In this document: positions 7,565 through 15,482 of the stretch, piece by piece
Layout: each line of letters opens with the position of its first letter
How positions within the stretch are numbered: the first letter of the stretch is position 1
Origin: Hassallia byssoidea VB512170
Lineage (GTDB): Bacteria; Cyanobacteriota; Cyanobacteriia; Cyanobacteriales; Nostocaceae
Direction of reading: 5' to 3'
Length of the DNA stretch: 64,000 bases
NCBI RefSeq assembly: GCF_000817785.2
Contig: NZ_JTCM02000007.1
Coordinates: 1-64,000 of the forward strand
Notes under the pieces: model-generated
Databases searched by the model: none
The model's input: the letters and a program-made list of their open reading frames with translations, nothing else
What the model was told of the DNA's origin: nothing
Program-made: the position numbers and the translations under genes

Positions 7565-9166
7565 ATGAATTATAAATTCTTTACAAAAAAGAAGACAGGT
7601 ACACCACAATCTCAGCCTATCCCCGGACGGGAAGCAGAGATGATTCAGGGACGTAGTGGTGGATTCATGTTTGATGCTGGCATTTGGCAGATGTTGCGTC
7701 GCTGTTTGCTAGTTGGTACGGCACAAAGCACTTATTATGCCGGAAAGCGAGAATTAACAGAGGATTTTGTTGAGGTTTTGAAGCAGGCGATCGCTTTGAA
7801 TCCCCGCCGTGTTGCTGAAGAAATATTGTATGCTAGCGATGGACGCGCCATCAACAACAGTGCGCCTATCCTTGCATTAGTGCTGCTGTCGATGGGTGAA
7901 GCACCAGAAGCCAAAAAAGCTTTTATGGAAATCTTTCCCCAAGTTGTCCGCACCGGTAGCCACTTCTACGAATGGTTGAGTTACACCAAATCTCTGCGGG
8001 GATTTGGCAAGGTGGTACGCGAAGCTGGTAAAAATTGGCTATCTCGTGAAGATGTGAAAGGCTTGGCTTATCAACTTTTGAAATATCAACAGCGTCAAGG
8101 CTTTACCAATCGCGATGCATTAAGGTTGTTTCATGTCAAGCCACCTACAGAAGATCATCGCCAACTGTTTGAGTGGGTGGTTAAAGGTTGGGAAGAAATG
8201 CCTGTGGAAATTCCTTCGCAGGCGATCGCGCAGATTTGGTGGTATGAATGGTTAAAGCGGAATCCCACCAAAACTCATGAAGCGATTACTCAAGGACGCT
8301 TAACCCACGAAATGGCTGCACCTGTGGGCAAAATGGATAAAGCTGCTTGGCAGCTACTTTTCTCTGAAATGCCAATTGGTGCAATGTTGCGTAACCTCGG
8401 TTCACTAACAGAACTGGGTGTTTTGCATTCCTCAGAAAGTGCGAATTTGCTGCGCGTGGAAGCTGTTCTCAACAACAAAGAACATCTGCGTAAAGGACGC
8501 ATCCATCCGATTGATGTTTTGAAAGCGTTGAAAACTTATCAATCTGGGGGAAAATTAGGACGCAGCCAAAAGACTTGGAACCCAGTTCCTCGGATTGTAG
8601 ACATCTTAGAAAAAGCGGTTGAATTGTCTTTTGATGTAGTCGAACCCACAAATAAAGTCTTCATGCACGCCGTTGACGTTTCTGGTTCAATGGGTGGTAT
8701 GGTTGCGGATATGGGGCTGACTTGCTGTGAAATTGCCACAACAATGGCGCTAGTTACAGCAAAAGCTGAGAAAAACTACATGATTCGCGGCTTTGCTACG
8801 GACTTCCGCGACTTGGGTATTACTGCCAAAGATAGTTTTGGTTCGGCTGTTCGCAAAGCTAGCAATCAAAACTTCGGTGGAACAGATGCATCTGTAGCCT
8901 ATGACTGGATGATTAAGAATAAGTTTAAAGCAGATGTCGTTTGCTTTTGGACAGATTCAGAATCATGGGCTGGTTACAAGCATCCAAGTCAAGCGCTGGC
9001 TAAGTATCGGCTTCATGTGAATCCCGATGTCAAAGCGGTGTATGTCACTCTGACACCTTATCAGATTACCTTGGTAGACCCGAAAGATCCGCTGTCCTGG
9101 GATTTAGGCGGATTCGATCCGGGAATTCCTCGGATTATTCAGATGTTAGCTACGGGTGAATTGTAA
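7565..9166 (+). CDS. rsr: Ro60/Rsr TROVE-vWA RNA-binding protein
   Basis: This 533-residue protein is close in length to animal Ro60 and the Deinococcus homologue. The N-terminal TROVE domain (about residues 25-350) shows the HEAT-repeat pattern and an RRCLLVGTAQSTYYAG segment typical of Ro proteins. The C-terminal half is a von Willebrand A domain with the MIDAS start HAVDVSGSMGG near 365, GGTDAS near 440 and FWTDSESWAG near 462. Ro60 forms a ring that binds Y RNAs on its outside and misfolded RNA ends in its cavity; in bacteria it assists RNA decay and rRNA maturation. Five tRNA-like RNAs with Y-type modules lie directly upstream and one downstream, which supports the assignment. No RtcB or RtcA gene is adjacent. 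Confidence 0.93.
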   Translation: MNYKFFTKKKTGTPQSQPIPGREAEMIQGRSGGFMFDAGIWQMLRRCLLVGTAQSTYYAGKRELTEDFVEVLKQAIALNPRRVAEEILYASDGRAINNSAPILALVLLSMGEAPEAKKAFMEIFPQVVRTGSHFYEWLSYTKSLRGFGKVVREAGKNWLSREDVKGLAYQLLKYQQRQGFTNRDALRLFHVKPPTEDHRQLFEWVVKGWEEMPVEIPSQAIAQIWWYEWLKRNPTKTHEAITQGRLTHEMAAPVGKMDKAAWQLLFSEMPIGAMLRNLGSLTELGVLHSSESANLLRVEAVLNNKEHLRKGRIHPIDVLKALKTYQSGGKLGRSQKTWNPVPRIVDILEKAVELSFDVVEPTNKVFMHAVDVSGSMGGMVADMGLTCCEIATTMALVTAKAEKNYMIRGFATDFRDLGITAKDSFGSAVRKASNQNFGGTDASVAYDWMIKNKFKADVVCFWTDSESWAGYKHPSQALAKYRLHVNPDVKAVYVTLTPYQITLVDPKDPLSWDLGGFDPGIPRIIQMLATGEL

Positions 9167-9320
9167 TGGGGCATTGGGCATGGGGCATTGGGCATGGGGC
9201 ATAGGTTTGGCTGTGCGGTCTTGGGGTCTCCCCAAGTGGAGCACCTGCCGTCATTGGGCATAGGTTTGGCTGTGCGGTCTTGGGGTCTCCCCAAGTGGAG
9301 CACCTGCCGTCATTGGGCAT
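9167..9320. repeat. short tandem and 77-bp direct repeats
   Basis: Copies of GGGGCATTGGGCAT open the region. A longer direct repeat beginning GGGCATAGGTTTGGCTGTGC then occurs twice, and each copy contains the TCTTGGGGTCTCCCCAAG palindrome also found at 3370-3408. Confidence 0.85.
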
Positions 9321-9337
9321 TGGATATAATTCTTCCT

Positions 9338-9455
9338 TGTCCCCCTGCTCCCCCTGCTCCCCCTGCTCCCCCTGCTCCCCCTGCCCCCTGCTCCCCCTGC
9401 TCCCCCTGCTCCCCCTGCTCCCCCTGCTCCCCCTGCTCCCCCCACTCCCCCCACC
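9338..9455. repeat. CCCCTGCTC tandem repeat tract
   Basis: About a dozen copies of a C-rich 9-bp unit (CCCCTGCTC) form a strongly strand-biased low-complexity tract. It keeps reading frames open on both strands, producing spurious Pro/Cys-rich and Gly/Ala-rich ORFs. Confidence 0.9.
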
Positions 9456-9463
9456 TCAGTCTT

Positions 9464-9572
9464 GGCGGGTTTTCCTGGTTCACAACTTACCTGAAAAGGA
9501 CGACGAACTTAGGGTTATCGGTTAAAATCTCCACCATTGTGGGGATCAGCGGGTTCAAATCCCGCACCCGCC
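9464..9572 (+). ncRNA. tRNA-like Y RNA candidate 6 (D-arm replaced by module)
   Basis: This is the most compact copy, at 109 nt. Acceptor GGCGGGT (9464-9470) pairs perfectly with ACCCGCC (9566-9572), and the T-arm GCGGG-TTCAAAT-CCCGC is perfect. The whole D-arm is missing and the Y-like module (9473-9520) sits there, with stem CCT-GAAA-AGG (9490-9499). An 8-bp arm ATCTCCAC-CATT-GTGGGGAT (9527-9546) replaces the anticodon arm with a 4-nt loop. No CCA is encoded. It lies about 300 bp after the Ro60 gene, on the same strand. Confidence 0.83.
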
Positions 9573-9741
9573 GTTATTTTATGATAAATATAAACTTGCT
9601 CAAAGGCGATGCGGAAGCCGCCACTTCGCGATCGCACCCCTGACTTGCGATGTGCGACTATACAAACAAAGCTAGCCTCGGTAAGCGATGATGCTATTCT
9701 ATCGTTGCTAAAATACTGGCAGTGGTGGTGATTGGCAGAAT

Positions 9742-10161
9742 ATGTCAGCCAAAGATAGATTTCACGACGTTGTAAAAACTGCACTTGAAAAAGATGGGTG
9801 GACGATAACCGACGATCCACTAAGGATTCCTATTGATCGTCTGACTAATATGTTCATTGATATAGCCGCAGAAAAACTAATTGTGGCAAACAGAGAAGGA
9901 CAGAAAATTGCTGTTGAAGTCAAAAGTTTTTTAAGCCCTTCTACAATGTCAGATTTTCATACAGCGTTAGGACAATTTATCAATTATCGTTATGCTTTAG
10001 AAGAACATGAGCCTGAACGTGTTCTATATTTAGCAGTACCAGCAACCACTTATGAAGAATTTTTTACTACTCGTTTTATTAAATTTGTAACTCAACGCAG
10101 TCAAATCAATCTACTTATCTTCGATCCAGCCAAGGAGGAGATTGTACAATGGCAAAATTAG
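9742..10161 (+). CDS. xisH: XisH-family protein
   Basis: The 139-residue protein matches XisH, first described as a factor required for excision of the fdxN element in heterocysts. It opens SAKDRFHDVVKTALEKDGW and contains an EVKSF motif near residue 55 that fits a PD-(D/E)XK nuclease-like core. It overlaps xisI by 13 bp, the usual arrangement. The pair is widespread in cyanobacteria without any fdxN element, and no recombinase (xisF) is seen here, so a nuclease-related or toxin-antitoxin-like role is at least as likely as excision control. Confidence 0.92.
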   Translation: MSAKDRFHDVVKTALEKDGWTITDDPLRIPIDRLTNMFIDIAAEKLIVANREGQKIAVEVKSFLSPSTMSDFHTALGQFINYRYALEEHEPERVLYLAVPATTYEEFFTTRFIKFVTQRSQINLLIFDPAKEEIVQWQN

Positions 10162-10493
10162 AAGAATATCGTCAGTATATTCAACAAGTATTAACAAACT
10201 ACGCCCAGTGTCGAACATCCCATAACAAAGATGATGAATTGGAGATGCAAACCGTCTTTGATACAATGCGCGATCATTATCAGTTAATCTATGTTGGTTG
10301 GGACAAAGGAAAGCGGGTTTTCGGTCCGGTGATGCATCTTGATATTAAGAATGGCAAAATTTGGATTCAGTGGAATGGTACTGAAGATGATATCGCGGCG
10401 GAATTAGTGGAAATGGGTGTAGCTAAGGAAGATATTGTATTAGGGTTTCATACGCCGTATATGCGCTCCTTTACAGATTTTGCGGTGGGGTAA
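10149..10493 (+). CDS. xisI: XisI-family protein
   Basis: The 114-residue protein has the XisI pattern: LEEYRQYIQQVLTNYA at the start, YQLIYVGWDKGKRVFG in the middle, KIWIQWNGTEDDIAAELV, and a C-terminal VLGFHTPYMR. Its start overlaps the end of xisH by 13 bp, indicating translational coupling. A Shine-Dalgarno-like AAGGAGG (10132-10138) precedes it within xisH. The two proteins are thought to act together; the biochemical role remains uncertain. Confidence 0.92.
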   Translation: MAKLEEYRQYIQQVLTNYAQCRTSHNKDDELEMQTVFDTMRDHYQLIYVGWDKGKRVFGPVMHLDIKNGKIWIQWNGTEDDIAAELVEMGVAKEDIVLGFHTPYMRSFTDFAVG

Positions 10494-10929
10494 TTTTAGG
10501 CGAGTTGGGGTGAGGGCGCCTAAATTCGACACAAAATAACGAGTGCGATCGCTTATCATTTCTCCAAGTACCGAATACTTAATTAAACGTCCCTAAAAAA
10601 GCAATAATTGGTTTCCACTGATACACCAGTCAACACGACAGGTGCATATCGCAACAACGGTAAGCTTGACTCTAGCCCATTTATCAGCAAATATAAACGG
10701 CAGTTATTCCCTAACCCCCAGTAAGAAAGCCTAATTCCTCAACCTACCCAGAGGAAGGTATATTTAACCCCCAAGAATATGTCACTCGGAAGTTGCCAGC
10801 TTTGCCTTACACGAGTCAAGCTTCAAATTGACGCCTAGCAAGCAATAAAATTTTCGCTTTTTTCGTTGCGAGAAAAAGCACAGAACAGTCTGATGCGTCA
10901 AGTTGTCAAGCATAAAGCAAAAGCAAACC
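10494..10929. other. intergenic region before the reductase gene
   Basis: These 436 bp contain one HIP1 site and AT-rich sequence. I see no tRNA, repeat array or recognisable RNA element. The promoter of the following reductase gene is presumably here. Confidence 0.4.
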
Positions 10930-12276
10930 ATGACATTTGATTATGACCTCTTTGTAATTGGCGCAGGTCCAGGAGGACTAGCAGCAGCTAAAAAAGCAGC
11001 CGCGTTAGGTGTCCGCGTCGCCATCGCCGAACAAGAAGCCCTCGGTGGTACCTGTGTAAATCGCGGCTGTACTCCCAAAAAATTCATTGTTTACGCGGCT
11101 GATTTTGCCCTTCAAAATCAATCGGCACAAAGCTACGGCTGGAGTGACTGTCAATGGCACTTTGACTGGACACTATTTATTAAGTCAGTACACCAGAAAC
11201 TTGAAGGTATTCAGCATTCTTTCCTTCAGCAGTTGCAAAAAGCGGGAATTGAAATAATTCACGGTGGTGCAACTTTCGTTGATGCTCATACCCTTGAAAT
11301 TGAAGGACGCAAAGTCACAGCTGACAAAATCTTAATTGCTGTCGGCGGACATCCTGTGCAACCGGATATTCCCGGTATAGAATACACTATCACTTCCCGC
11401 GAGATGTTTCACTTGCCTTATTTACCCAAACGCTTGGCGATTATTGGCGGTGGTTATATCGGCGTAGAATTTTCCAGCATGATGAACGCTTTTGGGTGCG
11501 AAGTCACGGTTATTGATACCGGGGAAATGATTTTATCAGGCTTTGATGATGACATTCGCGCTGGCGTTCAAGAAGGTTTGAGCAAAAGGAAAATTCGCTT
11601 TATCAGCAACAGCACTGCGAAAGAAATTAAATTCTCAGATGACGGTTTGCTGCTGACTACTACAGGCGACAAAGAAGAAATCATCACCGCTGATACAATT
11701 TTAGTTGCTACAGGTCGCGCTCCAAATACCAAGAATCTCGATTTGGAAAAAGCCTCAGTTGAACTTGGGGAAAAAGGAGAAATCAAAGTTGATGAATACA
11801 GCCGCACCAATCAGGAAAATATTTTTGCTGTGGGTGACTGTACCAACCGCGTGCAATTAACGCCAGTTGCAATAACTGAAGCTACTGATTTTGTCAATTC
11901 AGTTTTTGGCAAAAAGCCGCAAAAACCAAGTTATGATTTTGTCGCTTCCGCCGTTTTTGCCCGTCCAGAAGCTGCAAGTGTCGGCATGTCAGAAGCAAAA
12001 GCGCGGGAAAAGTTCGGCAAATCTGTAAAATGCTACCGCAGCAAATTCCAACCGCTATTTTATCAACTGACCGAACAAGATGAGCAAGCAACTATTAAAT
12101 TAGTAGTTGAAGGCGAGTCTGAGAAAGTTTTAGGCGTTCATATGGTGGGTGAACACGCAGCCGATATAATTCAAAGTCTCGCGGTTGCCATTCGCAAAGG
12201 TATCACCAAACAAGATTTGGATGACACAATTGGTATTCATCCGACCACAGCCGAAGAGTTTTTGACATTAGATTGA
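10930..12276 (+). CDS. glutathione-reductase-like flavoprotein (paralogue)
   Basis: A class I pyridine nucleotide-disulfide oxidoreductase of 448 residues from the ATG at 10930; a TTG at 10903 is an unlikely alternative. FAD-binding GAGPGGLAAAKKA is at the N-terminus, the redox disulfide is in GGTCVNRGCTPKK near residue 40, NAD(P)H-binding GGGYIGVEFSS is near 175, the second FAD motif is IFAVGDCT near 305, and the proton-relay histidine is in GIHPTTAEEF at the end. It is clearly paralogous to the gene at 13117, but the active-site context (CVNRGCTPKK against CVIRGCVPKK) and the shorter C-terminal half differ. The substrate may therefore not be glutathione. Confidence 0.88.
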   Translation: MTFDYDLFVIGAGPGGLAAAKKAAALGVRVAIAEQEALGGTCVNRGCTPKKFIVYAADFALQNQSAQSYGWSDCQWHFDWTLFIKSVHQKLEGIQHSFLQQLQKAGIEIIHGGATFVDAHTLEIEGRKVTADKILIAVGGHPVQPDIPGIEYTITSREMFHLPYLPKRLAIIGGGYIGVEFSSMMNAFGCEVTVIDTGEMILSGFDDDIRAGVQEGLSKRKIRFISNSTAKEIKFSDDGLLLTTTGDKEEIITADTILVATGRAPNTKNLDLEKASVELGEKGEIKVDEYSRTNQENIFAVGDCTNRVQLTPVAITEATDFVNSVFGKKPQKPSYDFVASAVFARPEAASVGMSEAKAREKFGKSVKCYRSKFQPLFYQLTEQDEQATIKLVVEGESEKVLGVHMVGEHAADIIQSLAVAIRKGITKQDLDDTIGIHPTTAEEFLTLD

Positions 12277-12299
12277 ACTAGGGACTAGGGTTGTGTTTT

Positions 12300-12462
12300 C
12301 GCTCCTGCCCGACACCCGCGCATGGTGCGGCTATACGAGCTTAGTCCGCCTGCGCGGACTAAGAAAAAAGGGTTTTTAGCCTACCTTCGCAGGCTTTGTT
12401 CGTATAGCCTCAGGCTTCCAGCCTGAAGGCTTTTGGGGTTTGAAAACACGCCCTAGGGTTGT
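12300..12462. repeat. dispersed hairpin-rich element
   Basis: This non-coding stretch has nested inverted repeats, including CTTAGTCCGC with GCGGACTAAG (12339-12362) and a CAGGCTTCCAGCCTG hairpin. GTGTTTTCGC and GAAAACACGCCC near its ends form a partial terminal inverted pair. It resembles a miniature non-autonomous element or palindromic repeat. Confidence 0.6.
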
Positions 12463-12558
12463 GTTGCCCTTTTAAGCTTTTCTAGAGTTCAGTAGTTGGG
12501 TAGAATAGCAAATGCGAAAATCTGCATCCGTACTTCTACCCAAAAAGCTGCAAGTTCC

Positions 12559-12789
12559 GAGTTCCAAGCTCGAAGTTTCGAGTTCCGAACACGAAGTTTC
12601 GAGTTCTGAACACGAAGTTTCGAGTTCTGAACACGAAGTTTCGAGTTCCAAGCTCGAAGTTTCATGTTCCAAGCTCGAAGTTTCAAGTTCCAAGCTCGAA
12701 GTTTCAAGTTCCAAGCTCGAAGTTTCAAGTTCCGAACACGAAGTTCCGAGTTCCGAACACGAAGTTTCGAGTTCCGAACACGAAGTTTC
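12559..12789. repeat. eleven 21-bp tandem repeats of two types
   Basis: Units start with GAGTTCC or AAGTTCC and end GAAGTTTC. The centre is either CAAGCTC (type A) or CGAACAC (type B), with minor C/T changes. The order is A BBB AAAA BBB. A related partial copy recurs at 12903-12930. Because the period is a multiple of three and stop-free, several frames stay open on both strands, but codon-level conservation is absent and no start signal is seen. Confidence 0.9.
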
Positions 12790-12842
12790 AAGTTTGATAC
12801 CGTATCCGTCAATAAAAAGTCACAAACAACACCGCAATAATC

Positions 12843-12871
12843 GTAGAGACGTTCCGCCGGAACGTCTCTAC
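12843..12871. repeat. 29-bp perfect palindrome (GTAGAGACGTTCC family)
   Basis: GTAGAGACGTTCC is followed by GCC-type centre bases and its exact complement. Members of the same family occur at 23933-23962 and 25476-25505 in this window, so it is a dispersed palindromic element. Confidence 0.9.
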
Positions 12872-13116
12872 AACGTGTGTCCCAACGCCGGATATGATAT
12901 TAAACACGAAGTTTCGTGTTCCAAGCTTGAAACAATCTTTGGTAGCGTAACGCACCCTACAAAAATTGCACATTAATAAATTCATAATTTTTAGCGATCG
13001 CCCACCATCAATCTAGGGGCGGAAATCTCCGCTAACACTCTTCTGATGAATTTTGTTTCAATAGTTATAGAGAAACAATTAGCGAAGTTGTCCTATTTGC
13101 AGGAAACATAATTATT

Positions 13117-14493
13117 ATGACGTATGATTACGATTTGTTTGTCATTGGTGCTGGTTCTGGAGGTTTAGCAGCTTCCAAGCGGGCAGCTAGCTACGGTGCA
13201 AAAGTGGCGATCGCTGAAAATGATTTAGTCGGTGGAACTTGTGTGATTCGCGGCTGTGTTCCCAAAAAACTCATGGTTTACGGGTCTCACTTTCCCGCAT
13301 TATTTCATGATGCCGCAGGTTATGGCTGGAAAGTCGGTGAAGCTGAGTTAGATTGGCAACATTTCATTACTTCTATAGATAAAGAAGTCCGCAGGCTATC
13401 GCAACTGCATATCGATTTTCTAGAAAGAGCTGGCGTCGATCTCATTCCCGCTCGTGCTAGTTTAGTAGATCCTCACACCGTAGAAGTTGATGGACGCAAA
13501 GTTACCGCAGAGAAAATTTTAATTGCTGTCGGTGGGCGTCCGGTTAAACCAGATTTACCTGGTATGGAATATGGCATTACTTCTAACGAAATTTTTCACC
13601 TGAAACAGCAACCGAAGCACATCGTCATTATTGGCGCGGGTTACATCGGCACAGAATTTGCTTGCATCATGCGTGGTCTGGGTTCCGAGGTGACACAGAT
13701 TACTAGAGGTGACAAAATTTTGAAAGGTTTTGATGAAGACATCCGCAGCGGAATCGAAGAGGGGATGACGAATCACGGCATTAAACTGATCAAGAAGAAT
13801 GTGATCGAAACAGTTGAGAAAGTGCCGTCAGGAATAAAGCTGACTTTATCACAACAAGACCAAGAACCGATAATTGCCGATGTGTTTTTAGTCGCAACCG
13901 GTCGGATGCCGAATGTTGAGGGATTGGGTTTAGAAAATGCCGGAGTCGATCTTGTTGAAGGTAACATCGAAGGACCCGGATACAGCAATATGATGGCGAT
14001 CGCTGTCAATGAATTTAGTCAAACTTCCCAAGAAAATATCTTTGCCGTCGGTGATGTCACTGACAGAATTAACTTAACTCCGGTAGCAATTGGTGAAGGT
14101 CGCGCTTTTGCTGATAGCGAATTTGGCAACAACCGCCGTTTATTCAGCCATGACACTGTTCCTACAGCGGTATTTTCCAACCCAGAAGCGGCTACAGTCG
14201 GTTTAACCGAAGCCGAAGCACACGATAAATACGGAGATGCAGTCAAAGTATATCGTACACGCTTCCGCCCATTGTTTCATAGTTTAACGGGCGCTCAAGA
14301 AAAAACGATGATGAAGTTGGTAGTCGATGGCAACACCGACAAAGTATTAGGCGCTCACATGGTCGGAGATAGCGCAGGTGAGATAATTCAAGGTGTAGCG
14401 ATCGCCGTCAAAATGGGTGCAACCAAAAAAGATTTTGATGCCACCGTCGGTATCCATCCCTCATCAGCAGAAGAATTCGTCACCATGCGCTAA
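13117..14493 (+). CDS. gor: glutathione reductase
   Basis: This 458-residue flavoenzyme reduces glutathione disulfide with NAD(P)H in the cytoplasm. Motifs in order: GAGSGGLAASKRA (FAD), redox-active GGTCVIRGCVPKKLMVYG near residue 40, GAGYIGTEFACI near 175 (nucleotide binding), IFAVGDVTDR near 312, and the catalytic histidine in VGIHPSSAEEF at the end. The GCVPKK active site is the standard cyanobacterial one, so this copy is the better candidate for the main enzyme. The paralogue at 10930 lies upstream on the same strand, separated by about 840 bp of repeats, which suggests an old tandem duplication. Confidence 0.93.
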   Translation: MTYDYDLFVIGAGSGGLAASKRAASYGAKVAIAENDLVGGTCVIRGCVPKKLMVYGSHFPALFHDAAGYGWKVGEAELDWQHFITSIDKEVRRLSQLHIDFLERAGVDLIPARASLVDPHTVEVDGRKVTAEKILIAVGGRPVKPDLPGMEYGITSNEIFHLKQQPKHIVIIGAGYIGTEFACIMRGLGSEVTQITRGDKILKGFDEDIRSGIEEGMTNHGIKLIKKNVIETVEKVPSGIKLTLSQQDQEPIIADVFLVATGRMPNVEGLGLENAGVDLVEGNIEGPGYSNMMAIAVNEFSQTSQENIFAVGDVTDRINLTPVAIGEGRAFADSEFGNNRRLFSHDTVPTAVFSNPEAATVGLTEAEAHDKYGDAVKVYRTRFRPLFHSLTGAQEKTMMKLVVDGNTDKVLGAHMVGDSAGEIIQGVAIAVKMGATKKDFDATVGIHPSSAEEFVTMR

Positions 14494-14543
14494 TACGATT
14501 TTGGATTTTAGATTTTAGATTTACAGATTGGATCTAAAATCCA

Positions 14544-14663
14544 TTCCCCACTCCCCACTCCCCACTCCCCATTCCCCACTCCCCATTCCCCACTCCCCAC
14601 TCCCCATTCCCCATTCCCCACTCCCCATTCCCCACTCCCCACTCCCCCACTCCCCCACTCCCC
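14544..14663. repeat. CCCCACT/CCCCATT heptamer array
   Basis: About 17 tandem 7-bp units (CCCCACT or CCCCATT) run right up to the TTG start of the next gene. The array probably displaced its original upstream region, and it generates spurious ORFs. Confidence 0.9.
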
Positions 14664-14664
14664 C

Positions 14665-15300
14665 TTGCATTACATCTACCTCCACGGCTTTGCTTCGAGT
14701 CCAAATTCTGCCAAAGCGCGGGATATAAACTCGCGCTTTGCCCAAATTCACACTCCGTTAAAAATTCCCGATTTGAATTTGGGTGATTTTTCTCATCTGA
14801 CAATCACGCGGCAGCTAAAACAAGTTGCCGCTGAATTTCCCTTAAATGCTGCTGAGGTGACTTTGATCGGTTCGAGTTTGGGTGGTTTAACCGCAGCTCA
14901 TTTAGGACAACAATATTTACAAGTGCAGCGTCTGGTTTTGTTGGCACCGGCATTTGGATTTTTATCTCATTGGTTGCCAAACTTGGGAGATGAAAAGTTG
15001 CAGCGTTGGCAACAAGAAAAATATCTAGAAGTTTACCATTATGGTGAAAAGCGATCGCTTCCCCTTCATTACGAATTCGTTACCGACGCGCATCAATATC
15101 AAGAACGACAACTGCAACGTCCCATCCCTACCCTAATTTTGCACGGAAAAGAGGATGAAGTTATCCCGATTCAAGCAAGCCGCGACTTTGCATGTTTACG
15201 TCCTTGGGTGGAGTTAGTCGAACTTGACAGCGATCACGCTTTAGGCAGTGTCACATCAGAAATTTGGCAAGCAATTAGATTGTTTTGTCAATTGCCATAA
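14665..15300 (+). CDS. YqiA/YcfP-type alpha/beta-fold esterase
   Basis: This 211-residue protein starts at TTG 14665 and opens HYIYLHGFASSPNSAKA, the usual N-terminus of the YqiA-like group. The nucleophile elbow is GSSLGGLTA near residue 70, an aspartate follows in ILHGKEDEVIP near 168, and the final histidine is in SDHALGS near 192. No other start would keep the conserved beginning. The start codon abuts a heptamer repeat array, so its ribosome-binding site is unclear. It is probably a carboxylesterase of unknown substrate. Confidence 0.85.
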   Translation: MHYIYLHGFASSPNSAKARDINSRFAQIHTPLKIPDLNLGDFSHLTITRQLKQVAAEFPLNAAEVTLIGSSLGGLTAAHLGQQYLQVQRLVLLAPAFGFLSHWLPNLGDEKLQRWQQEKYLEVYHYGEKRSLPLHYEFVTDAHQYQERQLQRPIPTLILHGKEDEVIPIQASRDFACLRPWVELVELDSDHALGSVTSEIWQAIRLFCQLP

Positions 15301-15343
15301 AGCTGTAAAATATGAAGTTCTCACATAACCAATTTTCGTAAGT

Positions 15344-15478
15344 CAATAGTCCAAAGTCAAGAGTCCAAAGTCCAAAGTCCAAAGTCCAAAGTCAAGAGTC
15401 CAAAGTCCAAAGTCCAAAGTTTTTGCACCATTGACCATTGACTATTGACTATTGACTATTGACTATTGACTCCTAACT
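15344..15478. repeat. AAAGTCC and GACTATT heptamer arrays
   Basis: Two arrays lie back to back: CAAAGTC-type heptamers (15344-15420) and TTGACTA/TTGACCA heptamers (15430-15475). The second is close to the complement of the first. The same pair recurs at 28430-28520, 38912-39030 and 51058-51172. Confidence 0.9.
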
Positions 15479-15482
15479 AACT

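Noticed and set aside
9328-9455. CRISPR-like array
   Set aside because: The C-rich units are contiguous with no spacers, so this is a simple tandem repeat. No CRISPR array or cas gene is visible in the window.
9188-9643. Cys/Pro-rich and Gly/Ala-rich ORFs around the Y RNA copy 6
   Set aside because: They are translations of the CCCCTGCTC tract and run across the tRNA-like RNA. They are low complexity with no start signal.
12512-12976. ORFs on both strands through the 21-bp repeat array
   Set aside because: The 21-bp period is stop-free in several frames on both strands. There is no ribosome-binding site and the sequence is only the repeat, so neither reading is supported as a protein.
14521-14803. 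Trp/Gly-rich and Pro/His-rich ORFs near the esterase start
   Set aside because: They are translations of the CCCCATT/CCCCACT heptamer array in several frames.
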